Source: Spirochaetales bacterium
Lineage (GTDB): Bacteria > Spirochaetota > Leptospiria > Leptospirales > Leptonemataceae
Direction: 5' to 3'
Assembly: GCA_015075425.1 (NCBI GenBank)
Contig: JABTUL010000001.1
Coordinates: 1-64,000 of the forward strand
DNA: 64,000 nucleotides
Shown one piece after another: positions 1 through 7,416 of this stretch (its first letter is position 1; the number at the start of each line of letters is the position of its first letter). The position numbers and the translations under genes are program-made. A model generated the notes under the pieces. It was not told where the DNA came from. It made no database searches and saw only the letters and a program-made list of their open reading frames with translations.

Positions 1-87
1 CCTGGCCTGAGGGAGAGCGTCAAAAAGACGCAAACAATTGACTTGAAGATACAGGGAATTGTAATTGTCGTCAACAGGGAAATCTAA
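1..87 (+). CDS. C-terminal fragment of an unidentified protein (partial)
   Basis: The first frame is open from the window edge and stops at TAA 85-87, giving 28 residues that end in VIVVNREI. This could be the tail of a gene that starts outside the window and lies just upstream of the HEPN-like gene. It is too short to classify, and the open frame could be chance. Confidence 0.2.
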   Translation, partial: PGLRESVKKTQTIDLKIQGIVIVVNREI

Positions 88-195
88 TTGTCGCTGAACA
101 AGTCCTCCTGGATTCGCTGCACCATCCAGATTACCTGCTTTTGGGCGGGAGGATGTGCTGGAGGATACGGTGGAAAAAAGGGAGGATGGGGAGGA

Positions 196-560
196 TTGAG
201 CCTCGTAGTAAAATCAGAAGAAAACATAACGGTTGCTGAGCAACTTGAAAAAGAAGGATTCTTTACGGCCCTGTGAACCGATTCTATTATGGTATGTTCC
301 AGATGATGCTCAGCAAGCTTCCGGAGGATGAGCGGGAGAAGCAGGCAGGTGGCTATGGAAGTCATAAGTCAGCCATGGAATCTCTTTACAGATTGCTGGC
401 TGTTCCGGTTCAGGAACGCTTCCGGAAAGGTTTCAATGAGGCCAGGAATCGCAGAGTGAAGGCGGACTACACCGCTCGATCCATCGATCAAAGCGATGAC
501 GCAGTGCGCAAGGGTGCAATAACTGTCATAGGGGTGCTACGGAATGAAAAAGCCCGATAA
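196..560 (+). pseudogene. HEPN-domain protein gene with one frameshift
   Basis: Two frames join into a typical HEPN helix pair. One frame from TTG 196 gives VAEQLEKEGFFTA and stops at 274-276. The next frame, from about 273, gives VNRFYYGMFQMMLSKL and runs to 560. In HEPN proteins these blocks are continuous (GFYxxAVNRAYYAMF), so a single base appears to be missing near 268-273. The C-terminal part has the usual helical, basic character. HEPN proteins are commonly RNases or toxins paired with nucleotidyltransferases, but no nucleotidyltransferase is visible here. A purine-rich stretch with four GGAGGAT copies precedes the putative start. The downstream gene begins inside the last codons, so the group was probably co-transcribed. 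Confidence 0.55.
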
Positions 561-1250
561 AGATCTGATGCTAAAAGTGATGAATGAAATCGAGCAACGC
601 TTTAATGTCAGAGCATACCCTCTATACCAACCTTTTGATGATGAGTGGATGATCGCGATAACGGATCGCGATCTTTTCTGGCGAGAAGAATTCGACAAAT
701 TTGCTGCGGAAAATGGTGCCAGGAACGGCGGGCTCGCTGCTCCGGGGTTCGTGACCGCAGAATTGTCATACCTCAGAGAGAACTACCGGAAGTATGGTAG
801 GGGGTTCTTCCAGATTGTGAATTCGAACAAGGTTACGACTCCGTGGACTGCTATCTCATCCCTAACAATTTCGCGGCATTGCAGGGAGCTGTGCTGGCTT
901 TCGATGCTGCATCCCATGGGATTGAACTCTATACAGGGCAGCCGGTGATTTCATGGGAAAGTATTCCAACTGTCATGCTTTCCATGGATGGGTTTGAGCC
1001 TCGCTGTTCTGCAGAGAAAATCACTTTGTCCAGTGAGGTTCTCAAATGGAAAATCAGGGAAGAGCTGGCAAAGCGGGAGGACCGCCCCGTTGCGGGGCTT
1101 GCTCTGCAATATGAGCATCAGCTAAAACTGACTCATTCTTTTTTCAAAATGTCGGCGCGCATTCAATTATCATCTGATTTTTCTCAAGTGTCGCAGCCTT
1201 GGTCCAGACTACGCGAAGTAGACTACGCAGAGCAGTCGGTCGCCGCCTAA
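544..1250 (+). pseudogene. unidentified protein gene with a frameshift near 800-840
   Basis: An ATG at 544 overlaps the HEPN-like gene and opens about 95 plausible codons (through YGRGFFQIVN). The reading then continues sensibly only in another frame (EQGYDSVDCYLIPNNFAAL and onward) to TAA 1248-1250. The joined product would be roughly 235 residues, soluble and mixed alpha/beta. I do not recognise the family. The second frame is itself open only from about 801, because of a TAG at 798, so it is unlikely to be an independent gene with a clear start. Its place between HEPN-like and SecB-like genes suggests membership of a toxin-antitoxin-chaperone-like group, but that is inference. Confidence 0.45.
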
Positions 1251-1661
1251 GTTGGACGCCTCAAAACATCCAGGTATTGTTTGCGAGGGAATACTACTTT
1301 CGCGCAGTTCCTTCCGTCGTAAGCCAGTTGTCACGGACGCAGCTGCTGATGATACGCTTTTCAGTTGCGGGTTGGGGCAGGAGACGAGCATCCAGACCGC
1401 CGCATCGTTTTTCTAAAGGGAAAATTTATTAAAAGGGATGCCGGGAAAATTGTAGCGGTCTTGGTGGCGGAATACGTAGGCATGTTCCGCATTCATCCAG
1501 AAATGCAAAACATGGATCTTGACCAGTTCTCCACCAAAAATGCTCCTGCCATACTTTTTCCCTATTTGCGGCAAACCTTCCACGAAATGCTGCTCCACGG
1601 AGGTCTTCCCGTTTCTGTCATTCCTCCTCTGAATGTTAACCTTCTCTTCCCAGAAGAATGA
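1222..1661 (+). pseudogene. SecB-like chaperone gene, frameshifted
   Basis: The 3' part (about 1353-1661) encodes FRIHPEMQNMDLDQF, then APAILFPYLRQTF, then HGGLPVSVIPPLNV. This is the order and spacing of the C-terminal half of SecB and SecB-like chaperones (IlFPYlRe...GGfPpl.lpPiNf). A SecB-like N-terminal block (VCEGILLSRSSFRRKPVV) lies upstream in a different frame from about 1249, with a shift near 1345-1355. I see no clean start codon for the N-terminal frame. SecB-like chaperones outside sec operons often protect antitoxins in toxin-antitoxin-chaperone modules. Here the neighbours are HEPN-like, but all three genes carry frameshifts, so the unit looks inactive. Confidence 0.5.
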
Positions 1662-1705
1662 AAAAAAGAGCTGGCCAAATCCGCCCGGGTCGGCAAGCTT
1701 TCTCC

Positions 1706-1837
1706 ATGATGCAAAAAGCCCTTTTTCTTCTACTGGCCGGGTGCTTGGCCCTGGCCGCTCTGGATGCCCATCGGGGCCGGACCGACAAGAACGGCTGTCA
1801 TGTGGACAAGAAGACCGGCATCCGCCACTGCCATTGA
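1706..1837 (+). CDS. small secreted YHYH-type protein
   Basis: ATG 1706 opens 43 codons: a hydrophobic leader (MMQKALFLLLAGCLALAAL), then HRGRTDKNGCHVDKKTG and the end RHCH. The GRTDxNGCHxDKKTGxxHCH pattern is that of the short YHYH-type proteins, in which His and Cys may bind metal. An upstream ATG at 1658 in the same frame overlaps the SecB-like stop by four bases and would add 16 basic residues. I prefer 1706 because it places the leader at the N-terminus. Its function is unknown, and it probably sits in the periplasm or is exported. Confidence 0.6.
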   Translation: MMQKALFLLLAGCLALAALDAHRGRTDKNGCHVDKKTGIRHCH

Positions 1838-1854
1838 TTTGCCGATAATGGGGC

Positions 1855-2187
1855 ATGGCTGACATAATCAACGCCACTACTGGGCTCTTCAACGCTCTGG
1901 TAGGTGCATTTGGACCATGGGGCGCGGTTGCCATTCTGGTCGGCTGCACAGGGTTTCTGGTCTACTGGAGAATCCGGTCCGATCGACAAAAAGACCGGGA
2001 CCGTTCAGCCGCTTTGCAGGAAAAAGAACGCGCCATCCAGCGCCTTGCGAATGAAAACCGGGAATACCGGATATTGATGATTAAAGAAAAATATCACTGG
2101 ACAGATGACCAGATCAACAGGTACATTTTAAAGGCGGAGTTCAACGACGGCGCTGAATCCCGCAAATTTCTGGGAGACGATAAATGA
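1855..2187 (+). CDS. small membrane protein with coiled-coil tail
   Basis: This is a 110-residue protein. One membrane segment spans roughly residues 18-38 (FGPWGAVAILVGCTGFLVYW). A strongly charged helix follows (RSDRQKDRDRSAALQEKERA), then a tail containing YHWTDDQINRY. The stop overlaps the next start by four bases (ATGA), so the two genes are probably translated together. The layout resembles small phage or plasmid accessory membrane proteins such as holin-associated ones. I cannot assign a family. Confidence 0.55.
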   Translation: MADIINATTGLFNALVGAFGPWGAVAILVGCTGFLVYWRIRSDRQKDRDRSAALQEKERAIQRLANENREYRILMIKEKYHWTDDQINRYILKAEFNDGAESRKFLGDDK

Positions 2188-2762
2188 TGGATTACGGTGG
2201 CGGCTTGCTATTGATCTGCGCTGGGTTGTTTGCTATAGCTGAACTAATCCAGATTGGCTACAACTATGTCCAGGCTCATCGGGCTCAGGAACAGGTGCGA
2301 GCAGAGAAGATGCGTTCTGAATTCGCAGAGCTGCGCAAGCAGCTGATAGCAGACGTATTCAATGGAAAGGTGCAGCCCGATTCTGGCCTTTTCCGGGTCC
2401 TCTATCAAATACATACAGTAATCATGCGCCGTCCCGATCAATATGCTCTGATAGCTCACAATGTAGCAATGGTCATGCAGGAAGAGATGGCGTCCCAGAG
2501 GAAAAACAAAAGGCGTATTACTCAGGTAGAAAAAGAGCATGTAACGCGTTGCGCCTTCGGATTGGCTCAGATGATGGTAAACTATATAATGCCACTGCGC
2601 GTCACGGTTCGGGTTCTGGATTATGTAAATAAATCCAGGGTGCTCCGGCCTATCGCAGAATTTGTTCTGGAACATCTACAGAGATATTTCCAAAAGCATG
2701 ATCCTGCATATTCAGAATTGAAGAAAGGCCAAGAAAGTCTTGAAGCGCTCGCCGCCGCCTGA
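2184..2762 (+). CDS. hypothetical membrane-anchored protein
   Basis: This is a 192-residue protein with an N-terminal membrane segment (LLLICAGLFAIAELIQIGY, about residues 7-26). A long helical domain follows that is rich in Arg, Gln and Lys and contains RKNKRRITQVEKEHV. It overlaps the preceding gene by four bases and presumably works with it. I do not recognise the family, and the lack of obvious motifs fits the accessory character of the region. Confidence 0.5.
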   Translation: MMDYGGGLLLICAGLFAIAELIQIGYNYVQAHRAQEQVRAEKMRSEFAELRKQLIADVFNGKVQPDSGLFRVLYQIHTVIMRRPDQYALIAHNVAMVMQEEMASQRKNKRRITQVEKEHVTRCAFGLAQMMVNYIMPLRVTVRVLDYVNKSRVLRPIAEFVLEHLQRYFQKHDPAYSELKKGQESLEALAAA

Positions 2763-2807
2763 GTCTTTTTTCCTTGACTTTCTGCAAACCTTTGCTTCTC
2801 GCAAAGT

Positions 2808-3029
2808 ATGCGGCAACACCCCAACTACTTTGATGATCCCATAACGGCGCAGGAAGCTGCTCGCATACTCGGCGGCATCAGCGCGGAGACGGTCCACAAC
2901 TATCGCAAGCTTGGCAAGTATCGGGGCCGCTTTCGCATCCTGTCCCGGCGCACCATTCTTTATTGCAAAGAGGACATTGTGGCCCATGCCACAGCTTGCT
3001 CCAGCCGCTCTGAAACTTTTTTGGATTGA
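2808..3029 (+). CDS. small helix-turn-helix (excisionase/MerR-like) protein
   Basis: This 73-residue protein contains ITAQEAARILGGISAETVHNY, the pattern of the short winged-helix DNA-binding domain of excisionase and MerR-like proteins. A basic wing (KLGKYRGRFRILSRRT) and the closing KEDIVAHAT follow. Such proteins bind att sites or promoters. No integrase is visible in the window, so an excisionase role cannot be supported by context. A regulator of the neighbouring small genes is equally possible. Confidence 0.55.
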   Translation: MRQHPNYFDDPITAQEAARILGGISAETVHNYRKLGKYRGRFRILSRRTILYCKEDIVAHATACSSRSETFLD

Positions 3030-3085
3030 AATTGCGGCTTTTTTCAGAAGTTGCGGTTTTTGATAGAACTGCCCGCAACTGCCTG

Positions 3086-3114
3086 TTGCATCATTCCCGA
3101 AAGTCTGCTACATT
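3086..3114 (+). promoter_or_regulatory. putative sigma-70-type promoter
   Basis: TTGCAT (3086-3091) and TACATT (3109-3114) are separated by 17 bases in the 160-bp gap before the gene at 3190. The spacing is ideal and the match moderate. Two related Ts-rich direct motifs (attgcggctttttt and gttgcggttttt) lie just upstream. Confidence 0.35.
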
Positions 3115-3189
3115 CCTGAAACGATTCCGGTAGATCCGGGAAAGTGTGATGGAACCCCTGTTTGCGCCCGGCCCCAGGCCGGGTGATTT

Positions 3190-3420
3190 TTGGGAGTGGA
3201 GGGCTGTCTGGAACGTGAGCATCATCGTTTTGTTTTGAAAGACATCATCAGCTATGGAGTCCTCCTCGTTTCCATGCTGGTCTATTACTTTACCGCCTAC
3301 CAGGCCCAGGAGCGCCGACTGGTGATCCTCGAAACCAAAGCGGCCCGCACGGAGCAAGACGTGCGAGAGATCAAAGACGACATCAAGGATGTGCTCAAAA
3401 TCCTGAGGAGCCGCCGATGA
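3190..3420 (+). CDS. small membrane protein with coiled coil (XhlA-like architecture)
   Basis: This is a 76-residue protein. One membrane segment spans about residues 20-36 (ISYGVLLVSMLVYYFTAY). A charged helix follows with regular heptads (TKAARTEQDVREIKDDIKDV). A single TM next to a coiled coil is typical of haemolysin XhlA-like and phage lysis-associated proteins, but here the TM comes first. The stop overlaps the next gene's start (TGATG). The true start may lie a few codons inside; the first residues before LKDII are not hydrophobic. Confidence 0.5.
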   Translation: MGVEGCLEREHHRFVLKDIISYGVLLVSMLVYYFTAYQAQERRLVILETKAARTEQDVREIKDDIKDVLKILRSRR

Positions 3421-3785
3421 TGAAGTTCTTTTATACAGACCCCACAGTCGTGGACCTGTTGCTCCAGGTTCCGGAGGCAGAAAAAAGAGTTGAATCGGCA
3501 AGGACTCTCTTGATATACTTGTCCTATTCACGCAAAGAAGATTTTGGAGAGCTCAAAGCACCCCTGGAAAGGTCTGGGGCGATGGAACTCCGGGAGGCCA
3601 TCATGACGGCAGCAGAACAGTTAAAGCAAGAAGGCAAGGCTGAAGGCAGGCTTGAGGGCAAGCTCGAGGGCAAGCTCGAGGACGCCCGGCGCATGGAGGA
3701 AGAGGGAATGGAGCTCCGGCTCATCGCGAAGATCACGGGCCTGACCACGGATGAGCTTTTGCGTAACGGAATTGGCGGGTTATAG
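3417..3785 (+). pseudogene. C-terminal remnant of a PD-(D/E)XK (Rpn-type) transposase
   Basis: The last 60 residues match the typical C-terminal tail of Rpn/PD-(D/E)XK family transposase-nucleases. There is a tandem EGKLEGKLE linker encoded by near-identical 12-bp units (about 3645-3680), then MELRLIAKITGLTTDELL. Complete family members are about 250-300 residues with an N-terminal nuclease fold (D...ExK). Only 122 residues are present, and no PD-(D/E)XK motif is visible in the first half. I therefore call it a 5'-truncated remnant, though a short stand-alone protein cannot be excluded. Confidence 0.55.
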
Positions 3786-3818
3786 TTTGAGAGCGAAATA
3801 ATTTTTCCTGCCCTGGAG

Positions 3819-4349
3819 TTACTCTGGAAGTTTATGCCAACTTCTTTCCATGCGACCGGCCCGGAATAGAACCTCTTCGGCACGACGGCCGCACTCCTCA
3901 CAGGCCGCAAAGAGGAAGCGGTGTACACCATCCCCTCTTTCATAGATATCAAAATCATTGCAATTTCCGAAAGGCTCACTGGTGCTCACCCGGTCTGCTG
4001 TCAGAAAGATGAGTCGGTACCGGGCCGGACAGGAATCGCCCGGGTAGGTGCGCAAAAGATAGAGATCCGGCTCAAGGAGCTTGAGGTCCCCGGGCAGTAC
4101 GGAGACGTCAGAAATGCCCGCGTCACGGCCCCGCCAGGTGAGGGTCACCTGCCCCGCGCTGAGGTAAAGCTGCGGATCCGCAGAGCCGCATCCTGCCCAC
4201 AGCACAATTGCTGCCCACAGAAGGAATCCGGAAAGGACACCAGGGTATTGATCTTCCGGCGATTTTCTGGACACCCCGACACCCAAACGCCGGCTCTGGA
4301 TGGGTGAGATTGTGTTATGAACTTTTGCACAACGGAATGGACAGGTCAT
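3819..4349 (-). CDS. putative lipoprotein of unknown function
   Basis: This 176-residue protein starts at an ATGA overlap with the stop of the upstream hydrolase gene, which supports the start. A hydrophobic stretch (VLSGFLLWAAIVLWAGCGSAD) ends in a lipobox-like WAGC about 50 residues in, so either the leader is unusually long or translation begins internally. The mature part is beta-rich and has a Cys pair (AACEEC). I do not recognise the family. It is the last gene of a three-gene minus-strand operon. Confidence 0.5.
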   Translation of the reverse strand: MTCPFRCAKVHNTISPIQSRRLGVGVSRKSPEDQYPGVLSGFLLWAAIVLWAGCGSADPQLYLSAGQVTLTWRGRDAGISDVSVLPGDLKLLEPDLYLLRTYPGDSCPARYRLIFLTADRVSTSEPFGNCNDFDIYERGDGVHRFLFAACEECGRRAEEVLFRAGRMERSWHKLPE

Positions 4350-5170
4350 TGTTCAGGCCGTAATATTTTTTCCAGGAACTTTTGCATCTCCAGCCAGGAT
4401 CTGCGGTCAGCTTCCGAATCATAGGCCACCGGGAGTTTGAATTTTTTTGCCTGCTGGTCTGCGTCCCTACTTGTAAAGGCGTGCTTTACACCGGGATAAC
4501 TGATAAATTCGTACGCCGCGCCGGCTTTCTTCATTTCTCTGTGAAAGGCAGCGATCTGTGCCGGTGGAACAAAGGCATCGTCTGCTCCATGCAAAACAAG
4601 GATCCGTACCTTGAAACCGGGCCGGGCCGGAGTCAGAGCGGCCAGACCACCATGAAAGCTGACCACTCCCTTAAGCGGTAAATCGGCCCGGGCCATGTTG
4701 AGTGCTACACCTCCCCCAAAGCAATAGCCGACTGCTGCCCGGAGTTCCGGGTCCACAAAAGGCAACCGATCAAGTTCCTCCAGGGCAGCGCGAAAGCGCC
4801 GCTCGGCTGCGGGAAAACTTTTCAACGACTCCTGAGCAAAAGCACGGGCCTCTGCGGGGTGTGTGGCCAGTTTTCCCGACCCATACATATCTATGGCCAG
4901 AGCTGCATAGCCAAGTTCGGCTAATTTGCGTGCTCTGTGACGGACATATTCATTGTGTCCCCACCATTCATGGATGACCAGGATACCCGGGATTTTTTTA
5001 TTTTTCTTTAAATTCGCGGGATAGGCCAGGTAGCCTTGAAACTGCTCCCCTGAAGAGGTGTAGTTATGCGCTCTTGCTACGATGTCCTGTGCCATCCCCT
5101 GGTCGGGACAGAACAGTATAAAACCCATAAACAGAGCATGGGCGATGTTTGCTTTCAAGGCCTTTGCCAT
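4346..5170 (-). CDS. dienelactone hydrolase family protein, exported
   Basis: This is a 274-residue alpha/beta hydrolase. The N-terminal leader (IAHALFMGFILFCPDQGMAQ) suggests export. Family marks follow: VIHEWWGHN near residue 64, the nucleophile elbow GYCFGG (cysteine nucleophile) near 148-153, the acid in LHGADDAFVPP, and the catalytic histidine in GVKHAF. The Cys-Asp-His triad is that of dienelactone hydrolases, which cleave the ester bond of dienelactone-like substrates. The real substrate here cannot be told. It overlaps the upstream gene by 16 bases and the downstream one by four, so the three probably form one transcript. Confidence 0.85.
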   Translation of the reverse strand: MAKALKANIAHALFMGFILFCPDQGMAQDIVARAHNYTSSGEQFQGYLAYPANLKKNKKIPGILVIHEWWGHNEYVRHRARKLAELGYAALAIDMYGSGKLATHPAEARAFAQESLKSFPAAERRFRAALEELDRLPFVDPELRAAVGYCFGGGVALNMARADLPLKGVVSFHGGLAALTPARPGFKVRILVLHGADDAFVPPAQIAAFHREMKKAGAAYEFISYPGVKHAFTSRDADQQAKKFKLPVAYDSEADRRSWLEMQKFLEKILRPEQ

Positions 5171-5535
5171 TTTTCATAAAACTCCGGCCATTCGCGGGAT
5201 TGCAAAAGAAACAGATTCTCTTTTTTGATTCGAATTTCCAGCCGTTTTGTCTGACCCGTATTGATATGTGTTAGCTGCAACTGACCGTCAAATGTGGGTC
5301 GGAAAACAAAGCCTTCTCCGGCGGGAGCATCGATCGTTTTCTGGATGGCCAGGGCCTCTCCTTCCACTCGCATAGCTTCATCCGGTCCCTTGCGCTGGCA
5401 ACTGCCACTTTCTTTACATTTGATGCCGGTGCGGACCCAATCGCCCTGTAAGAAATCTGGCAATGGCGGCGGTTTGTAAGCGGCAGAGGCGCAGCTGACC
5501 AGAGCAAACATCAGTAGAAAGAAAAAAGACTTCAT
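5155..5535 (-). CDS. small lipoprotein of unknown function
   Basis: The ATG at 5535 gives a clean leader and lipobox (MKSFFFLLMFALVSCASA), with Cys-15 as the likely lipidated residue. The frame is open further upstream, but the extra residues are not signal-like. The mature protein of about 110 residues contains LQGDWVRTGIKCKESGSC and ends EFYEKWQRP, a small beta-rich fold of lipocalin-like length. It is the first gene of the minus-strand operon leading to the dienelactone hydrolase. Confidence 0.6.
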   Translation of the reverse strand: MKSFFFLLMFALVSCASAAYKPPPLPDFLQGDWVRTGIKCKESGSCQRKGPDEAMRVEGEALAIQKTIDAPAGEGFVFRPTFDGQLQLTHINTGQTKRLEIRIKKENLFLLQSREWPEFYEKWQRP

Positions 5536-5621
5536 GATCAAATCGGAGCTTCCTCGGCACCGATGGCAAGCGCATTTGCAGTCCTGATTGACAGGGATGG
5601 ATTCCCTACCACGTCTGCTGC

Positions 5622-5933
5622 ATGCCCATCCTTGCCAGCAGTGAAAGGCTTCAGATAAAACTCCGGGACCGCGAGATTCCAGCCCGGGTGCTTTTTGAAA
5701 CTCCCGGCCAGCTGGCCCTGGGTCTACCGGAGGATGCATCCCTGCTGGACAGCCACCGTAAGGGTGAGGTCACCTCGTTCATTGCCGAATATTTTCAGGG
5801 AAACTACCGCTGCGCTTTTAAGACAAAATTCATACTGGAACCTAACCTTTTACCCGGTGGCGATGGCTTGATAGCCCTGTGCCCCATCCCCTCCAGCGTT
5901 CGACGCGTGCTGGAAGTCGATGCACCCGGATGA
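5622..5933 (+). CDS. hypothetical protein, PilZ-like in outline
   Basis: This is a 103-residue beta-rich protein. The strand pattern (LQIKLRDREIPARVLFE, then a turn, then FQGNYRCAFKTKFILEP) recalls a PilZ barrel. The RxxxR and D/NxSxxG c-di-GMP-binding motifs are not visible, so ligand binding is unsupported. It opens the long plus-strand gene train, and its stop overlaps the next start by 14 bases. Confidence 0.45.
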   Translation: MPILASSERLQIKLRDREIPARVLFETPGQLALGLPEDASLLDSHRKGEVTSFIAEYFQGNYRCAFKTKFILEPNLLPGGDGLIALCPIPSSVRRVLEVDAPG

Positions 5934-6261
5934 ATGGCCGGCCCTCCGTTCGCGAATCGCCGCGGACCTAAAATCCGGGGCAGACCGATTTTCCCGTATC
6001 CAGAACTCCCTGGGCCCCGTCGCACAAGGGTTTTCCATACGCAGCTACGTTATTCAATGTTACCGGAGGATTCTGAGGCATGATCCGGACCCCGTCGGAC
6101 TGGAACGTTACACGCAGAGTTGCGAACGCAGTCGTTTTGTCCGCTCCACTCTAAAGATCCGGCTCTTTCTCAGTCAAGAAAAGCGAATGATGGTTCGTGA
6201 GGACCTGAAAATATTTTGCGAAGATCATCTCCCGGCATGGCTCTGGAGGCGCTGGCTTTGA
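5920..6261 (+). CDS. DUF4214-like domain protein
   Basis: This is a 113-residue protein. The segment YRRILRHDPDPVGLERY (about residues 48-64) matches the signature of DUF4214-type repeats (YrxxLgRdPDpxGlxyy), which are often attached to glycosyltransferases or surface proteins. The stop TGA 6259-6261 overlaps a TTG that is the likeliest start of the following glycosyltransferase. In other genomes such domains are fused to GT4 enzymes, so this protein may be a detached accessory part of that enzyme. Confidence 0.55.
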   Translation: MHPDEWPALRSRIAADLKSGADRFSRIQNSLGPVAQGFSIRSYVIQCYRRILRHDPDPVGLERYTQSCERSRFVRSTLKIRLFLSQEKRMMVREDLKIFCEDHLPAWLWRRWL

Positions 6262-7328
6262 AAATTGTTCTATTGGCAGCGTCTCTGGAAAAGGGCGATG
6301 CGACCGGAAATGACATCTGCGGAATGCAGCGGATTCTGGCCGGCAAGGGGCATGATGTTTCCATCATGGTTCCGGAAAATCGCTCAGAACAAAAAACACT
6401 GAAACCGGATCTACAAATACTTCGCAAAGCAGATTGTATTATCTATCATCTTTCCATTCACTGGGAGGCTGCCCTGACTTTATTGCGTGAGGCAGGACGA
6501 CCGGTTGTGCTCCGCTACCACAACATTACTCCCGGGGAATTCTTTCGCCCGTATCGCCCGGATCTGGGTGAGCTCTGTGACCGGGGTCGGGCCAGCACGC
6601 AGGAACTATCTCGCCTTTCCTGTGCGGCCCTGGCCAATTCTGCCTGCAGCGCTAAGGAATTAGACGGCCTTGTGGCAGAAGACCGCATTTTTGTGCTGCC
6701 TCCCCTGCATGAAATAGATGCCCTTCAAGCAGAATCCCCATCAGAACACATCTTGCGTTCCCTGAAAACCTATCCGGAAAAAGAAGCCACGTTTCTCTCT
6801 GTGGGTCGGGTGGCCCCGAATAAAAATCATGCTTTGATGATCGAAGCTCTGGCCCACTACAGGGACCGTTACCCGGAGGCCCGCCTGCTGATTGCCGGGA
6901 AGCTTGATCCCTCCCTGAAGGCTTACTTGAATGAACTGCGGGCACTGCTGCGCCGCTATCATCTTAATCGATCCGTCACCTTCACCGGATCTTTAACTTT
7001 GAGTGAACTCAAGGCCTGCTACTGTTCCGCAGATGCCCTGTTGGCCCTTAGTTTACATGAGGGTTTTTGCGTTCCACCGCTGGAAGCGATGGCCTTGATG
7101 GTACCTGTCGTTTCCTCGGCCCGGGCAGCTCTTGCGGAGACCGCCCCTTTTGCTGTGGTTCCACCGCAACTCGATGCTGCCCATGTGGCTGCTGCTATGG
7201 AGGCCGTTCAGACCAAGGAGACCCGCAATGCCCTGGTTGCCGGTGCCTTTGCGCATTATATAGAAAACTTTAGCATGACATCTCTGAGCCAGCGTTTGCT
7301 ACAGATCTGGGCCACACTTTTTCCCTGA
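6258..7328 (+). CDS. GT4 family glycosyltransferase
   Basis: This is a retaining GT-B enzyme of about 356 residues. Its N-terminus KIVLLAASLEKGDATGNDI is the Rossmann start with a donor/acceptor loop. The C-terminal domain has LSVGRVAPNKNH, and near residue 270 EGFCVPPLE, the E-x7-E motif of the nucleotide-sugar site. TTG 6258 (TTGA overlap with the upstream stop) places the first strand at the N-terminus; ATG 6237 or 6216 would add 7 to 14 residues. Neighbours suggest it builds an envelope glycan or glycolipid. Donor and acceptor are unknown. Confidence 0.85.
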   Translation: MKIVLLAASLEKGDATGNDICGMQRILAGKGHDVSIMVPENRSEQKTLKPDLQILRKADCIIYHLSIHWEAALTLLREAGRPVVLRYHNITPGEFFRPYRPDLGELCDRGRASTQELSRLSCAALANSACSAKELDGLVAEDRIFVLPPLHEIDALQAESPSEHILRSLKTYPEKEATFLSVGRVAPNKNHALMIEALAHYRDRYPEARLLIAGKLDPSLKAYLNELRALLRRYHLNRSVTFTGSLTLSELKACYCSADALLALSLHEGFCVPPLEAMALMVPVVSSARAALAETAPFAVVPPQLDAAHVAAAMEAVQTKETRNALVAGAFAHYIENFSMTSLSQRLLQIWATLFP

Positions 7329-7416
7329 GTTACCCCCAGGGTTAGCCAGCATCTGCCGCCTTAAAAGCCGATGGAAAATCACTCGACAGGCCAGCGCCCG
7401 GATACTTCAGATTTCC

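Noticed and set aside
84-365. Minus-strand frame ending in QVIW-containing sequence similar to the tail of the protein at 57618
   Set aside because: Only 15 bp (124-138 and 57679-57693) are shared; the rest is a Pro-rich antisense of the purine-rich stretch before the HEPN gene.
1413-1949. 178-codon minus-strand open frame
   Set aside because: It is antisense to the SecB-like, YHYH and membrane-protein genes, with Pro/Arg-rich low-complexity sequence and no motif.
2808-3029. Excisionase of a resident prophage
   Set aside because: No integrase, phage structural gene or paired att site is visible in the region, so only a generic HTH call is made.
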